Below are positions 15,839 to 24,198 of a stretch of 32,411 bases of DNA, piece after piece. This stretch comes from Mollicutes bacterium. GTDB taxonomy: Bacteria > Bacillota_I > Bacilli_A > Izemoplasmatales > Izemoplasmataceae. The stretch covers positions 1-32,411 of the forward strand of contig PWMS01000064.1 of assembly GCA_003558105.1 (NCBI GenBank). Reading direction: 5' to 3'. Position 1 is the first letter of the stretch; each line of letters starts with the position of its first letter. The notes beneath the pieces are model-generated. The model did not search any database and was not told where the DNA came from. It worked only from the letters and a program-made list of their open reading frames with translations. The position numbers were made by a program, and so were the translations under genes.

Positions 15839-17111
15839 GGGTATCCTCCTCAATATTGGTCACATCGACATGTAATTTTCCATCTTGCATTTCCATCTCT
15901 AAGTGATCGCCTTTTTGAACGTCTTTAATGCTTTTGATGATTTTACCTTGTTTTTTGGTTAGCGTGTAGCCTTTTTCTAATAACCGTTTGGGATTATACG
16001 CCTCTAAGCGATGATAATGCTCGCGCAAGGCTTGATGTTTTATCTCTAATAAACGTTGATAATTACGATAGAGCTGATGTGAAGCTTCGGCTTTTTTTTC
16101 TAAGGCATCGTCTAGTCTCTTTTTCGGATGGGCGCGGTTTAAACGATGCATCATCTCATCAAAAGCCCGCTCATGGGGTTGTAAAAGACGCATAGGGTCT
16201 TTGAAGATATAGCGGTCTAAGAAACGGTTGACATCGCGCTTACCTTCTTGAATCACTCGATAACTCGCCTCTTGCATGCGGTTTTTCATCCCGTCGATAT
16301 CTTTTAAAAGATTTCTTTGATCAGGAACCGCAATCTCCGCGGCCCCTGAGGGGGTTGGTGCGCGCTCATCAGCGATGAAATCAGCAATGGTGAAGTCGGT
16401 TTCATGACCCACCGCAGAGATGATGGGGATTTGACAATCGTAGATGGCTTGTGCGACGATTTCTTCATTGAATGCCCATAAATCTTCGATGGAACCGCCC
16501 CCACGACCTAAGATAATGAGATCGTTATCGAGATTGGCTTGCGCTTTTTTAAGGTTTTCCACAATTTCATTTTTTGCATTTTCGCCTTGGACAGTAGTCG
16601 GATAAACCAAAATCTTAACCAAGGGATAACGCCGATTGATGATGTGAATGATATCGCGTACCGCGGCCCCTGTGGCTGAGGTTAAAACGGCAATTTGTTT
16701 GGGGAATTTAGGTAGCGGCTTTTTGTGTTGTGAATCAAAAAACCCAGCTTTTTCCAATTTTTCTTTAAGTTGTAGGTAGGCTTGATAGAGGTTTCCAAGT
16801 CCAGTCTCCTCCATGCTTTGAACATAGATTTGATAACTGCCCGCTACTTCGAACACACTGATATACCCTCGTAAAATAACATTCATGCCATCTTTAGGGG
16901 TGAATTTAACCTTGTTGGCTTGAAAGCGAAACATAATCGCTGAAATCGAGGCATTTTCATCTTTTAAGGTAAAATAAAAATGGCCACGTACATTATGTTT
17001 GAAGTTAGAGATTTCACCTTCGATCAAAAGATCTTTAAGATGCTCATCTTGATCGAATTTATATTTAATATATTTGGTTAGTGCGGTAACACTTAAAGGT
17101 TTTGCGGGCAT
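15831..17111 (-). CDS. xseA: Exodeoxyribonuclease VII large subunit
   Basis: 426 residues. An N-terminal OB fold (about 1-100, SVTALTKYIKYKF, GEISNFK, GHFYFTLKD) is followed by the catalytic domain with SATGAAVRDI, GRGGGSIEDLWAFNEE and SAVGHETDFTIADFIADERAPTPSGAAE, then a coiled-coil part that receives XseB. The enzyme degrades single-stranded DNA from both ends. It begins 4 bases after the nusB stop, with AAGGTG upstream. folD, which separates nusB and xseA in Bacillus, is absent. Confidence 0.97.
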   Translation of the reverse strand: MPAKPLSVTALTKYIKYKFDQDEHLKDLLIEGEISNFKHNVRGHFYFTLKDENASISAIMFRFQANKVKFTPKDGMNVILRGYISVFEVAGSYQIYVQSMEETGLGNLYQAYLQLKEKLEKAGFFDSQHKKPLPKFPKQIAVLTSATGAAVRDIIHIINRRYPLVKILVYPTTVQGENAKNEIVENLKKAQANLDNDLIILGRGGGSIEDLWAFNEEIVAQAIYDCQIPIISAVGHETDFTIADFIADERAPTPSGAAEIAVPDQRNLLKDIDGMKNRMQEASYRVIQEGKRDVNRFLDRYIFKDPMRLLQPHERAFDEMMHRLNRAHPKKRLDDALEKKAEASHQLYRNYQRLLEIKHQALREHYHRLEAYNPKRLLEKGYTLTKKQGKIIKSIKDVQKGDHLEMEMQDGKLHVDVTNIEEDTHE

Positions 17112-17115
17112 CTCA

Positions 17116-17520
17116 TCACACCTTTTTCTTTAAGAATTTGGCGAGATTTTCTAATACGCTGTTATTAAAGCTGACGTGCTTTCTATCGCCTTCATCGCTA
17201 AATAGATGGGTTAAATTTAAAGCCTCGTCTATAATGATTTCTATCGGCGTTTCGGTATACATCATCTCGTAGGTTGCCAAGCGTAAAATCGCACGATCGA
17301 CATAGGAAAGTCGTGAAAGTCGCCAGTTGATAAGGTTATCTGTAAGTGCTTGGTCAATGGTTTCTTTATGTTCCAAAATGCCGTTGATGGTGGTTTTGAC
17401 AAACGCTATCTCGCTTTTACTAAAAATAAAATGCTCGTTAAGATCCATCTCATAGAGTTTTGAAATAATATATTGTCGATGTTTTGAACGTTTTCCTTGT
17501 TTTTGCTGTGGTTTTTTCAT
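17116..17520 (-). CDS. nusB: Transcription antitermination factor NusB
   Basis: 134 residues. It is a helical RNA-binding protein that joins NusE/S10 on boxA of rRNA leaders. The family core SYVDRAILRLATYEMMYTETP and IIIDEALNLTHLFSDE is present, ending with FNNSVLENLAKFL. The N-terminus is lysine-rich (KKPQQKQGKRSKHRQ). AAGGAG lies upstream of the ATG, and it is the first gene of the nusB-to-recN unit. Confidence 0.93.
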   Translation of the reverse strand: MKKPQQKQGKRSKHRQYIISKLYEMDLNEHFIFSKSEIAFVKTTINGILEHKETIDQALTDNLINWRLSRLSYVDRAILRLATYEMMYTETPIEIIIDEALNLTHLFSDEGDRKHVSFNNSVLENLAKFLKKKV

Positions 17521-17548
17521 CGCTTTCGCTCCTTATCAATCACTAAAA

Positions 17549-17557
17549 AGTTTACCA
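17549..17557 (-). promoter_or_regulatory. Extended -10 promoter of the nusB unit
   Basis: TGG-TAAACT on the minus strand (17557-17549), about 29 bases before the nusB ATG. The -35 position is only T-rich (TTTTTA at 17 bases). Confidence 0.4.
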
Positions 17558-17600
17558 CAAAACAAGGAAAATAAAAAGAAAAAGCCGAGTCGCTAAAATG

Positions 17601-17634
17601 AAAAAAATGACACAAAGATTACCTTGCGTCATTT
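17601..17634 (-). terminator. Terminator of the rdgB/phosphodiesterase unit
   Basis: An 11-bp stem (17605-17615 with 17624-17634) and 8-base loop, then a T run on the minus strand. The single odd pair is a G-U wobble in the minus-strand RNA. The 5' arm overlaps the stop codon of the phosphodiesterase gene. Confidence 0.88.
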
Positions 17635-18136
17635 AAATATCTAAAGACTGTTGTTTAACGGGTTCGTGTGATTCAGCATCCAACCATGTTGCTTTCACAT
17701 AATCTTCTTCAAACGTTAAAATGCAATAGGTAGCCCCTTCCATGCCTCTAGGACGATGCAAAGCGCCTGGATTGATGATGTATTTCCCAGCGATGTTGGT
17801 TAAGCTCATGACATGGGTATGACCATGCAAGGCCAAATCAGCATCGTGTTCTAACATTTTATGATACAAGGTTTCATACCCGTATTTAACTTTGGTTTTA
17901 TGGCCATGGCTCAAATAAAGCTGCCGGCCGGTAATAGCCATCGTGTGTTCGTGGGTAAAACCCGAGTCAAACGGAAAATTCCCTTTGATAGCGATGATAT
18001 CGTATTTCTGTAAAAATGCTTGTTTGAGTTCACTGTCCCCTAAGCTAATAATGTATTTGGCATCTTCATGGGCTTTTAAAATCGCTTCAAGTCGTTCTTT
18101 ATGACCGTGTACATCACTAAAAACTAAAACTTTCAT
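17633..18136 (-). CDS. YfcE/MJ0936-type metallophosphoesterase
   Basis: 167 residues. Metal-binding motifs appear in order: FSDVHGH, LGDSE, GNFPFD, SHGHK and HGHTH, the set for a two-metal phosphodiesterase of the YfcE family. The natural substrate is not known. The ATG at 18136 (MKVLVFSDVHG) is preferred to the one at 18148, which directly abuts the AGGGGG site. It follows rdgB by 37 bases, as ysnB follows ysnA in Bacillus, and its stop lies in the terminator. Confidence 0.92.
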   Translation of the reverse strand: MKVLVFSDVHGHKERLEAILKAHEDAKYIISLGDSELKQAFLQKYDIIAIKGNFPFDSGFTHEHTMAITGRQLYLSHGHKTKVKYGYETLYHKMLEHDADLALHGHTHVMSLTNIAGKYIINPGALHRPRGMEGATYCILTFEEDYVKATWLDAESHEPVKQQSLDI

Positions 18137-18173
18137 AACTATATACATCCCCCTAATGTAAATATATGTTTTT

Positions 18174-18758
18174 TTAGCGGTTGATATCTTCTAAAAATGT
18201 TAAAACTTTATCTAGGCATTTTTTACGGTGTGATATTTTTTGTTTAATCTTAGGGCCAAGGCAAGCAAGCGTATCATAGTGTCCAACGGGAATAAAGATA
18301 GGATCATAACCAAAGCCATGTTTACCTTCTTGCGCCGTGTGAATATAACCGTGCAAATCCGCTTCAAAAAGATACTCTTGATTTTGCTCATCAATCACAA
18401 CCATGACGGTTTTAAAGGCGGCACTCCGATCAGTGATATCGGCCATATCTTTAAGTAATTTCTCGTTATTAGCTTGATCGGTACCAAGTGAAGAATACCT
18501 CGCAGAATAGACGCCAGGTTTTCCCCCTAAAGCTTCAACTTCTAAGCCTGAGTCATCAGCAAGAACCATGAAGTTGGTAACCTTTTTTAAAGCACGGGCT
18601 TTGATGAGGGCGTTTTTTTTAAAGGTTTTACCGGTTTCTTCAATCGTTTTAAAATCAAAATTCTTTAAAGTGTACACATCGTAGCCAAGCATGCTCAAGC
18701 GAGGTTTAATTTCTTCAATTTTGCCTTCGTTGTGAGAGGCAATCGCAATTTTTCTCAT
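18174..18758 (-). CDS. rdgB: XTP/dITP diphosphatase (RdgB/HAM1 family)
   Basis: 194 residues. It hydrolyses deaminated purine triphosphates (dITP, XTP) to keep them out of DNA and RNA. Family motifs: IAIASHNEGKIEEI at the start, ADDSGLEVEALGGKPGVYSARYS, GFGYDPIF and ISHRKKC near the end. The usual MAEL before that is changed to LACLGPKIK. The ATG at 18758 is chosen for GGAGG 5 bases upstream; an in-frame start at 18776 lies in the terminator's T run. The terminator of the upstream gene ends about 13 bases before this start, which leaves no room for its own promoter. Confidence 0.94.
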   Translation of the reverse strand: MRKIAIASHNEGKIEEIKPRLSMLGYDVYTLKNFDFKTIEETGKTFKKNALIKARALKKVTNFMVLADDSGLEVEALGGKPGVYSARYSSLGTDQANNEKLLKDMADITDRSAAFKTVMVVIDEQNQEYLFEADLHGYIHTAQEGKHGFGYDPIFIPVGHYDTLACLGPKIKQKISHRKKCLDKVLTFLEDINR

Positions 18759-18772
18759 AGAGGCCTCCGATA

Positions 18773-18799
18773 TCAAAAAAGCCTATGCAAAGCAGGCTT
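18773..18799 (-). terminator. Hairpin between ktrA and rdgB, possible attenuator
   Basis: AAGCCT (18779-18784) pairs with AGGCTT (18794-18799), with a 9-base loop and then six T on the minus strand. The 5' arm overlaps the ktrA stop codon. The stem is short, and the next gene starts about 15 bases after the T run, so partial read-through is likely. Confidence 0.7.
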
Positions 18800-19457
18800 A
18801 TTTTTCTGTCCAAGCCGTAAATTTGCTTAAATCGGTATTTTTCCCAACCAAAAGCAATTGGTCTTTGGCTTCGAAACTATCATCGGGTTTGGCAATGATG
18901 ACATCTTTGCCGCGTTTGATCGCAACGAGATTGATGTGAAAACGATCCCTAAGGTCTAAATTGGCGACGGTTGAATCGACAATTTTGGACGTAGCTTCAA
19001 TCACCACGAAACTATGCTCGTCGCTTAAATCATAAAATTCCAATATTGTATCGGTTACAATCCGGTGCGCTAAACGTGTCCCGGTAATGCGTTCGGGTTG
19101 AATGGTTTCATCGGCGCCTAAGCGAAGGACAACTTTTTCATGATAGTTGTTTTGCACTTTAACCGTAATGCGTTTGACCCCGAGTTCTTTTAAAATCAGC
19201 GTCGTTAAAATACTATCTTCGATATCTTTACCAATCGCTACAATCACGTGATCGATGCTTTGAATACCGACTTCTTTTAGCGCGCTTTCATCGGAAGTAT
19301 TAAGCACCACGGCATGGGTTGCGATTTTCGCAACCTTACTGATACGCTCTTGATTGCGGTCAATCACTAAAACTTCATGATTGCTTTTAATTAATTCTTC
19401 GACAACGGCAGAACCAAATCGGCCGAGGCCAATCACTGCGAAGGTTTTTTTCGCCAT
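18798..19457 (-). CDS. ktrA: KtrA/TrkA-type RCK regulator of K+ transport
   Basis: 219 residues. An RCK_N domain binds nucleotide through GLGRFG (10-15), with Asp34 in the LVIDRN strand and STILKELGVK-like helices after it; an RCK_C domain (about 135-215) follows. Such cytosolic rings gate Ktr/Trk potassium channels in response to ATP/ADP or NAD. The membrane subunit (KtrB) is not in the window, and ktrA-ktrB adjacency does not hold here. AAGGATG precedes the ATG, and the gene has its own promoter. Confidence 0.93.
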   Translation of the reverse strand: MAKKTFAVIGLGRFGSAVVEELIKSNHEVLVIDRNQERISKVAKIATHAVVLNTSDESALKEVGIQSIDHVIVAIGKDIEDSILTTLILKELGVKRITVKVQNNYHEKVVLRLGADETIQPERITGTRLAHRIVTDTILEFYDLSDEHSFVVIEATSKIVDSTVANLDLRDRFHINLVAIKRGKDVIIAKPDDSFEAKDQLLLVGKNTDLSKFTAWTEK

Positions 19458-19493
19458 ATTTTATCATCCTTGCTTTGTGTCTTTGTTGGCTTT

Positions 19494-19521
19494 ATCTTAC
19501 CACAAAGAATATACAAGTCAA
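19494..19521 (-). promoter_or_regulatory. Promoter of ktrA
   Basis: TTGACT (19521-19516), 16-base spacer, then TGG-TAAGAT (-10 at 19499-19494) on the minus strand. It is divergent from the protease promoter. Confidence 0.55.
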
Positions 19522-19526
19522 TTTTT

Positions 19527-19556
19527 TTGTACGGGCTTTATAATCCGTGCTATAAT
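19527..19556 (+). promoter_or_regulatory. Promoter of the CPBP protease gene
   Basis: TTGTAC (19527-19532), 18-base spacer and TGC-TATAAT (-10 at 19551-19556). A second TATAAT lies at 19539-19544. The leader is about 13 bases and begins at the ribosome site. Confidence 0.55.
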
Positions 19557-19575
19557 GGTAAAAGAGGTGAACACG

Positions 19576-20301
19576 ATGGGTAAATTGTCGGTAACGTTAA
19601 ATGCAAAAATTGTGATTGGTTATATTATCGCCAATATCATTCTTTTTTTATCGCAAATTATTTTGGTCGTTATTTTTGATGATGCGATCGCTAATTTTGC
19701 GATTTTAGGCTTGATCAACTTGGTTTGGGGCTTATTGTTTGGGGCTTGGTTAGTCTATCAAGCGAAAATTTATCTTTGTATCAATCAATGGTATTATTTT
19801 AAAAGCAACCCCACGCGCAGTATCCTATATATCGTATTAGGGTTTTTAGCTTTGGTGCTGATATCTTTAAGTAGCACAGCTATTCTCATCCATATTTTTG
19901 ACTTTGAGATCGACCCACAAAACCAACAATATATTGTAGAGATTTTAAACAGTGGTGCCGTTGGATTCTTGAGCATGATTATGTATGCGGTTATCTTGGC
20001 GCCAATCATTGAGGAATTGGTCTTTAGAAAAGGCGTATTTGAATTAATAACTAACCGGTTCGGCGTGGTTGCGGCGATTATCGGCAATAGTTTTTTGTTT
20101 GCTTTCATCCATGTGATGTTTGAATTTATCGATCCAGAAACCTCAACACAATATATGAATATTTTACCCTATTTTATTCCAGGTCTCGTTATTTCTATTA
20201 TATATTATCGTTCTGGAAAACTGATTATGATTCCGATTATCATTCATATATTGTATAATGCTATGGGCATATTTGCGATTTTTATCGAAGGTTTATTTTA
20301 A
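19576..20301 (+). CDS. CPBP-family intramembrane metalloprotease
   Basis: 241 residues with about six to seven membrane segments. The Abi/CPBP signature is complete: EELVFRKG (Glu146, Glu147, Arg151), FIHV (His179) and HILYNAMG (His224, Asn228). Related proteins cleave CAAX-like or other membrane substrates, or act in bacteriocin self-immunity; which applies is unknown. The ATG at 19576 is chosen because AGAGGTG (19563-19569) is 6 bases before it; longer in-frame starts run through the promoter. It ends convergently with the ankyrin gene, overlapping it by 9 bases, with no terminator between them. Confidence 0.9.
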   Translation: MGKLSVTLNAKIVIGYIIANIILFLSQIILVVIFDDAIANFAILGLINLVWGLLFGAWLVYQAKIYLCINQWYYFKSNPTRSILYIVLGFLALVLISLSSTAILIHIFDFEIDPQNQQYIVEILNSGAVGFLSMIMYAVILAPIIEELVFRKGVFELITNRFGVVAAIIGNSFLFAFIHVMFEFIDPETSTQYMNILPYFIPGLVISIIYYRSGKLIMIPIIIHILYNAMGIFAIFIEGLF

Positions 20302-21411
20302 AACATGGTTTAATTTTTCGGAACGTTCTAAGATGGTTTGGGTTTCATCATCCAAAGCATCTTTTTTTATGTCGTATACATCGAAAAAAGAGGTGTGTTC
20401 TAACAAGGCTGCATAAAAGACGGCATCACGACCAAATTTATCGATATCTTTGATGTCATGCACACGTTTTAAACATAACCTTAGTAAAAGTTCATCTTTA
20501 TTTAACAGGATATAAAATAATGGTTTATTGCCAAAAAAGTCTTTATCATCGATTTGATAGCCCATGCGTAATAGCGCTTCAGCCTCATCTAATGAGCCTT
20601 TACGTAGAGCTCGATGTAGGGGTTGTTGTTTAAAGGCTTTGGCAATATATGGATGCGTTTCAAACCGTTCAAATATCGTCATGATTTCGCCATAATCTTG
20701 CGCATAATCCTTGGGGTTCAAATTAAAGGTATCCTTAAGATATGTTGGCAGGCCGTATTGAAGATAGCTATCGATCATCAACTCATCGCCGCGTTTAGCC
20801 GCAAGATGGAGAGGACTTTGACGATACATGTTTATAATATAAGGGGTTACTTTCAAATCAAACAGATGTGTTTGCATCGTTTTAAGACCATAACGTGCTA
20901 CTTGATGGTGTAAGTTTTCATGATGCTTGTTAAAGGCGTGGGGCGTGTTACCAAGTTCAAGCGCACGGGTAAATATCTTAATTTTTTTACTGCGAACCGC
21001 ATAAAAGCCTAGGTGTTGGTCTAGATTGTCTTTATGATGGGGCTCAGCGCCAAAATCAAGTAAAAGATCAACGGTTTCTAATGGGCCTTTAGCCGCTGCA
21101 ATCATCAAGGGGGTCCGTCCTTTCAAATCGCTTATATTAACCGCGACGTCAGCTTCAATTAAACTGGTGATGATTTTAGTGTCGCCTAGCGAGGCCGCTA
21201 CATGCAGTGGTGTTTGGCCATGCACATTTTTTTGTTCTTTGTTGCATCCCTTAGATAACAAGAAGTTTACGACTTTTAAAGAACGTTGACGGATTGCATA
21301 AAATAAAGCGTTTTGATGTTGTTCATCCAAAACACTCAAATCCATCGTCTCTAAAACATCAAGGTTACCATTCTTAATTGCTTTTAACATTCGACTCGAC
21401 ATTTCCTTCAC
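20293..21411 (-). CDS. Ankyrin-repeat protein
   Basis: 372 residues, no signal peptide or membrane segment, so probably cytosolic. About nine ankyrin repeats fill it; clear ones include GQTPLHVAASLGD, GRTPLMIAAAKGP, QSPLHLAAKRGD and QPLHRALRKGS. Middle repeats (about 130-190) are degenerate. No enzymatic domain is attached, so it most likely serves as a binding scaffold; the partner is unknown. The GTG at 21411 is chosen for the AAGGG 8 bases before it; other starts within 40 bases are possible. The gene begins only about 40 bases after the hup terminator and has no clear promoter of its own. Confidence 0.87.
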   Translation of the reverse strand: MKEMSSRMLKAIKNGNLDVLETMDLSVLDEQHQNALFYAIRQRSLKVVNFLLSKGCNKEQKNVHGQTPLHVAASLGDTKIITSLIEADVAVNISDLKGRTPLMIAAAKGPLETVDLLLDFGAEPHHKDNLDQHLGFYAVRSKKIKIFTRALELGNTPHAFNKHHENLHHQVARYGLKTMQTHLFDLKVTPYIINMYRQSPLHLAAKRGDELMIDSYLQYGLPTYLKDTFNLNPKDYAQDYGEIMTIFERFETHPYIAKAFKQQPLHRALRKGSLDEAEALLRMGYQIDDKDFFGNKPLFYILLNKDELLLRLCLKRVHDIKDIDKFGRDAVFYAALLEHTSFFDVYDIKKDALDDETQTILERSEKLNHVLK

Positions 21412-21447
21412 AAGCATCACCCTTAATTAAAGCGTACCACAACGCAA

Positions 21448-21480
21448 AAAAAAATACCATATTGAATATGGTATTTTTTT
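21448..21480. terminator. Terminator of hup
   Basis: ATACCATAT (21454-21462) pairs with ATATGGTAT (21466-21474), 3-base loop, extended by A/T pairs, with T runs on both strands. It begins 14 bases after the hup stop. Confidence 0.9.
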
Positions 21481-21491
21481 ATTTCTATGCA

Positions 21492-21764
21492 TTATCTAAC
21501 TGCGTCTTTAAGAACTTTTCCTGCTTTAAATGCGGGAGATTTCTGTGCGTCGATGCGAATTGGTTCACCAGTTCTTGGGTTATGACCAACACGAGGTTTA
21601 CGTTCTCTGACTTCAAAAGTACCGAAACCAGTAAGAACAACTTTGTCGCCGCCAACCAATGATTCTTGAATCGCACCAAGGGTCGCATTCAATGCTGCTT
21701 CTGCATCTTTCTTTGTAAGGCCTGAAGAATCTGCAATTTTTGCTACTAATTCTGTTTTGTTCAT
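21492..21764 (-). CDS. hup: HU family DNA-binding protein
   Basis: 90 residues, the normal length. Histone-like dimer that bends and compacts DNA. MNKTELVAKIADSSGLTKKDAEAAL opens the helical part; GFGTFEVRERKPRVGHNPRTGE is the beta arm with the conserved RxGxNPxTG that inserts in the minor groove; KSPAFKAGKVLKDAVR ends it. AAGGAGG is placed well before the ATG, and a strong promoter fits its high expression. Confidence 0.98.
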   Translation of the reverse strand: MNKTELVAKIADSSGLTKKDAEAALNATLGAIQESLVGGDKVVLTGFGTFEVRERKPRVGHNPRTGEPIRIDAQKSPAFKAGKVLKDAVR

Positions 21765-21802
21765 ATTATGAAATTCCCTCCTTATTTTTTTAACTTACGC
21801 TC

Positions 21803-21831
21803 ATTATAGCAAGTCACAAAGGCGTTTGCAA
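21803..21831 (-). promoter_or_regulatory. Promoter of hup
   Basis: TTGCAA (21831-21826), 17-base spacer, TGC-TATAAT (-10 at 21808-21803) on the minus strand. It is among the best promoters in the window. Confidence 0.7.
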
Positions 21832-21869
21832 GAAAATAGGCCGATTTTAAGGAAAATTTCATGTTTTTC

Positions 21870-22877
21870 TTACTTTTTTGGGGGGTTTTCGGCTTTGATG
21901 TCTCTTGAAAGTAGTCTTGCCACGACATCTTTTGGGGCGATGCGGTTAAAAACAACATCATATATCGCCGTAATGATTGGGGTATCGATAGCATTTTCGT
22001 GTGCCAGACCGTAAGCGGCCTCCGTGGTTCGGATACCTTCGACTACCATGGTCATGGAATCAAGAGTCTCATTTAAGTTTTTTCCCTTACCGATTTTATA
22101 GCCGGCTTGAAAATTTCGCGAATGTGGGGATGTGCAAGTTACAATTAAATCGCCAATCCCGGATAAACCGTATAAAGTTTCCGTATCAGCGCCAAAATGA
22201 TGGTATATTTTGGCCATTTCCACCAGCGCTCTTGACATAAAGGCTGCTAAAGCGTTATCACCCAAGCCTTGACCACGAATAATCCCGGCCGCTAAGGCAA
22301 AGATATTCTTTAAGGAACCGCCGAGTTCAACACCTTTTAAATCGGTGGAAGAATAAACTCTAAAATAAAGCGGGTTATGAAAGAGGTTTTGGGCCAAACA
22401 AGCTGCTTCTTCATTTTCACTAGCAGCGGTGATAGCCGTCGCCATACGCTTGATTACTTCTTCAGCATGTGAGGGTCCTGAGATGGTAATGACATCCTTA
22501 AGATATGGTTGAGGCACCATCGCTTCGATGATTTCACTGATGCGCTTAAAGGTGGAAGGTTCAATCCCTTTTGCGGCATTGATAAATGTTTTTGGGCTAT
22601 TGATATGTGGAACGGCTTCGTTTAAAGCGTTTCTCAATACCTTCGTGGGCACCACAAACAAAAGGACGTCCGCATGGTCAATCGCTTTTTGCATCTTGCT
22701 TGTCGCGGTAATGCTTTTGGCTATCGGCGCATTTAGTTGAAGACAAAGATGCTTATCGTTGATGGTGTTGACGACATCAGCGTTGATATCGTAAACCAAT
22801 ATATCATGTTGGTTATCGCTAAGGACATTGGCGAGGGCCATGCCCCATGAACCACCACCGATAACACTTATTTTCAT
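21870..22877 (-). CDS. gpsA: Glycerol-3-phosphate dehydrogenase (NAD(P)+)
   Basis: 335 residues. It reduces dihydroxyacetone phosphate to sn-glycerol-3-phosphate for phospholipids. NAD-binding GGGSWG is near the N-terminus; SGPSHAEEV, LGGSLKNIFALAAGI with the catalytic Lys, and GLSGIGDLIVTCTSPHSRNF follow. The ATG at 22877 is the family start; a GTG at 22886 is possible but has no ribosome site. The ATG is one base after the der stop (TAA-T-ATG) and lacks a good ribosome site, so coupling to der is likely. No terminator is seen after it. Confidence 0.96.
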   Translation of the reverse strand: MKISVIGGGSWGMALANVLSDNQHDILVYDINADVVNTINDKHLCLQLNAPIAKSITATSKMQKAIDHADVLLFVVPTKVLRNALNEAVPHINSPKTFINAAKGIEPSTFKRISEIIEAMVPQPYLKDVITISGPSHAEEVIKRMATAITAASENEEAACLAQNLFHNPLYFRVYSSTDLKGVELGGSLKNIFALAAGIIRGQGLGDNALAAFMSRALVEMAKIYHHFGADTETLYGLSGIGDLIVTCTSPHSRNFQAGYKIGKGKNLNETLDSMTMVVEGIRTTEAAYGLAHENAIDTPIITAIYDVVFNRIAPKDVVARLLSRDIKAENPPKK

Positions 22878-22878
22878 A

Positions 22879-24186
22879 TTAATCACGCTTTCTTAATATT
22901 ATTTTAATCGGTGTGCCTTGGAAACCAAAGGCTTCACGTAGTTTGTTTTTTAAATAGCGCTCATAGCTAAAATGCATCCATTCGGTATTATTGACAAATA
23001 AAATAAAGCTCGGGGGTTTTGTGTTGATTTGTGTGGCATAATAACCCTTGATAATCCCGCCGCCATGACGTTTGGGTGGGTTCATTTGGAAGGCATCAGA
23101 AATGACGTCATTTAAGACCGACGTCGCGACGCGCTTGGTGTATTCTTTATAGACGTTTGTAATGGTTGGAAAAAGGGTGTTGAGACGGGCTTTGGTTAGC
23201 GCCGATAAAAAGATGATTGGGGCGTAATTTAAAAATTGGAAGTTGTTGCGCATGTCATCTTCCCAGCGATTCATCGTGCGATGATCTTTTTCTAACTTAT
23301 CCCATTTGTTGATGACTAAGATTGAGGCTTTCCCTGTTTCATGGGCGTAACCAGCAATCTTTTTATCTTGCTCTAAGATGCCGCGTTCCGCATCGATGAT
23401 AATCAACGCGATGTCGCTTCTTTCAATGGCGGATAAGGCTCTTAAGACACTGTATTTTTCGGCGGCTTCATAGACTTTACCGCGTTTTCTTAAACCTGCG
23501 GTATCGATCACAACATATTCTTGGTCGTTATGGGTGAATATAGAATCGATGGCATCGCGTGTGGTGCCTTCAATTTCACTGACGATAACACGGTCTTCTC
23601 CAACCAGTGCATTCATCAATGAGCTTTTGCCCACATTGGGTCTTCCAATCAAACAAAGCTTAATGGTATCTTCTTGATAGGGTTCTTCTGTGGCTTCTGG
23701 CAATAGCGCTATGGTTTTGTCCAGTAAATCACCAATACCGATACCATGGTGTGAGCTGATCGGTATCGGATCACCCAAGCCAAGTGCATAAAATTCATAA
23801 AGGGTGTCACTCAATGACACGTCGTCGACTTTATTGACAGCGACCAAAACGTTTTTATCGGCTTTATATAGCATTCTTGCGATGAGTGAATCCTCTTCGG
23901 TAATGCCGCTTCTCACATCGACCAAAAAGATGATGAGATCAGACTCTTCGATCGCGATTTCGGTTTGGGCTTTTATGTCATGAACAAAAGGGGCATCGTC
24001 AAAATCGATGCCGCCGGTGTCGATGATATTAAACCGTCTGCTCAACCATTCACCTTGAGCATAAATACGGTCTCTTGTAAGACCGGGTGTCTCATCGGTG
24101 ATTGCAAGACGCTCACCGATGATGCGGTTGAACAAGGTGGACTTACCCACATTGGGTCGGCCGACAATGGCCACAGATGGGATCAT
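22879..24186 (-). CDS. der: Ribosome biogenesis GTPase Der (EngA)
   Basis: 435 residues with two G domains in tandem. P-loops GRPNVGKS are at 9-16 and about 181-188, with NKVD and NKWD in their G4 positions, then a KH-like C-terminal domain. It acts in maturation of the 50S subunit. The ATG at 24186 ([14 protein letters not shown]) is used rather than the TTG three codons earlier; AAAGG lies upstream. It starts 12 bases after rpsA. Confidence 0.97.
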   Translation of the reverse strand: MIPSVAIVGRPNVGKSTLFNRIIGERLAITDETPGLTRDRIYAQGEWLSRRFNIIDTGGIDFDDAPFVHDIKAQTEIAIEESDLIIFLVDVRSGITEEDSLIARMLYKADKNVLVAVNKVDDVSLSDTLYEFYALGLGDPIPISSHHGIGIGDLLDKTIALLPEATEEPYQEDTIKLCLIGRPNVGKSSLMNALVGEDRVIVSEIEGTTRDAIDSIFTHNDQEYVVIDTAGLRKRGKVYEAAEKYSVLRALSAIERSDIALIIIDAERGILEQDKKIAGYAHETGKASILVINKWDKLEKDHRTMNRWEDDMRNNFQFLNYAPIIFLSALTKARLNTLFPTITNVYKEYTKRVATSVLNDVISDAFQMNPPKRHGGGIIKGYYATQINTKPPSFILFVNNTEWMHFSYERYLKNKLREAFGFQGTPIKIILRKRD

Positions 24187-24198
24187 AGTGATCAACCT

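Noticed and set aside
19381-19575. A longer start for the CPBP protease
   Set aside because: It would run antisense through the start of ktrA and both promoters; the ATG at 19576 has a proper ribosome site.
19576-21411. The CPBP protease plus ankyrin protein as a defence or toxin-immunity system
   Set aside because: They are convergent, not an operon, and neither carries a nuclease, toxin or sensor domain. The idea rests on adjacency only.
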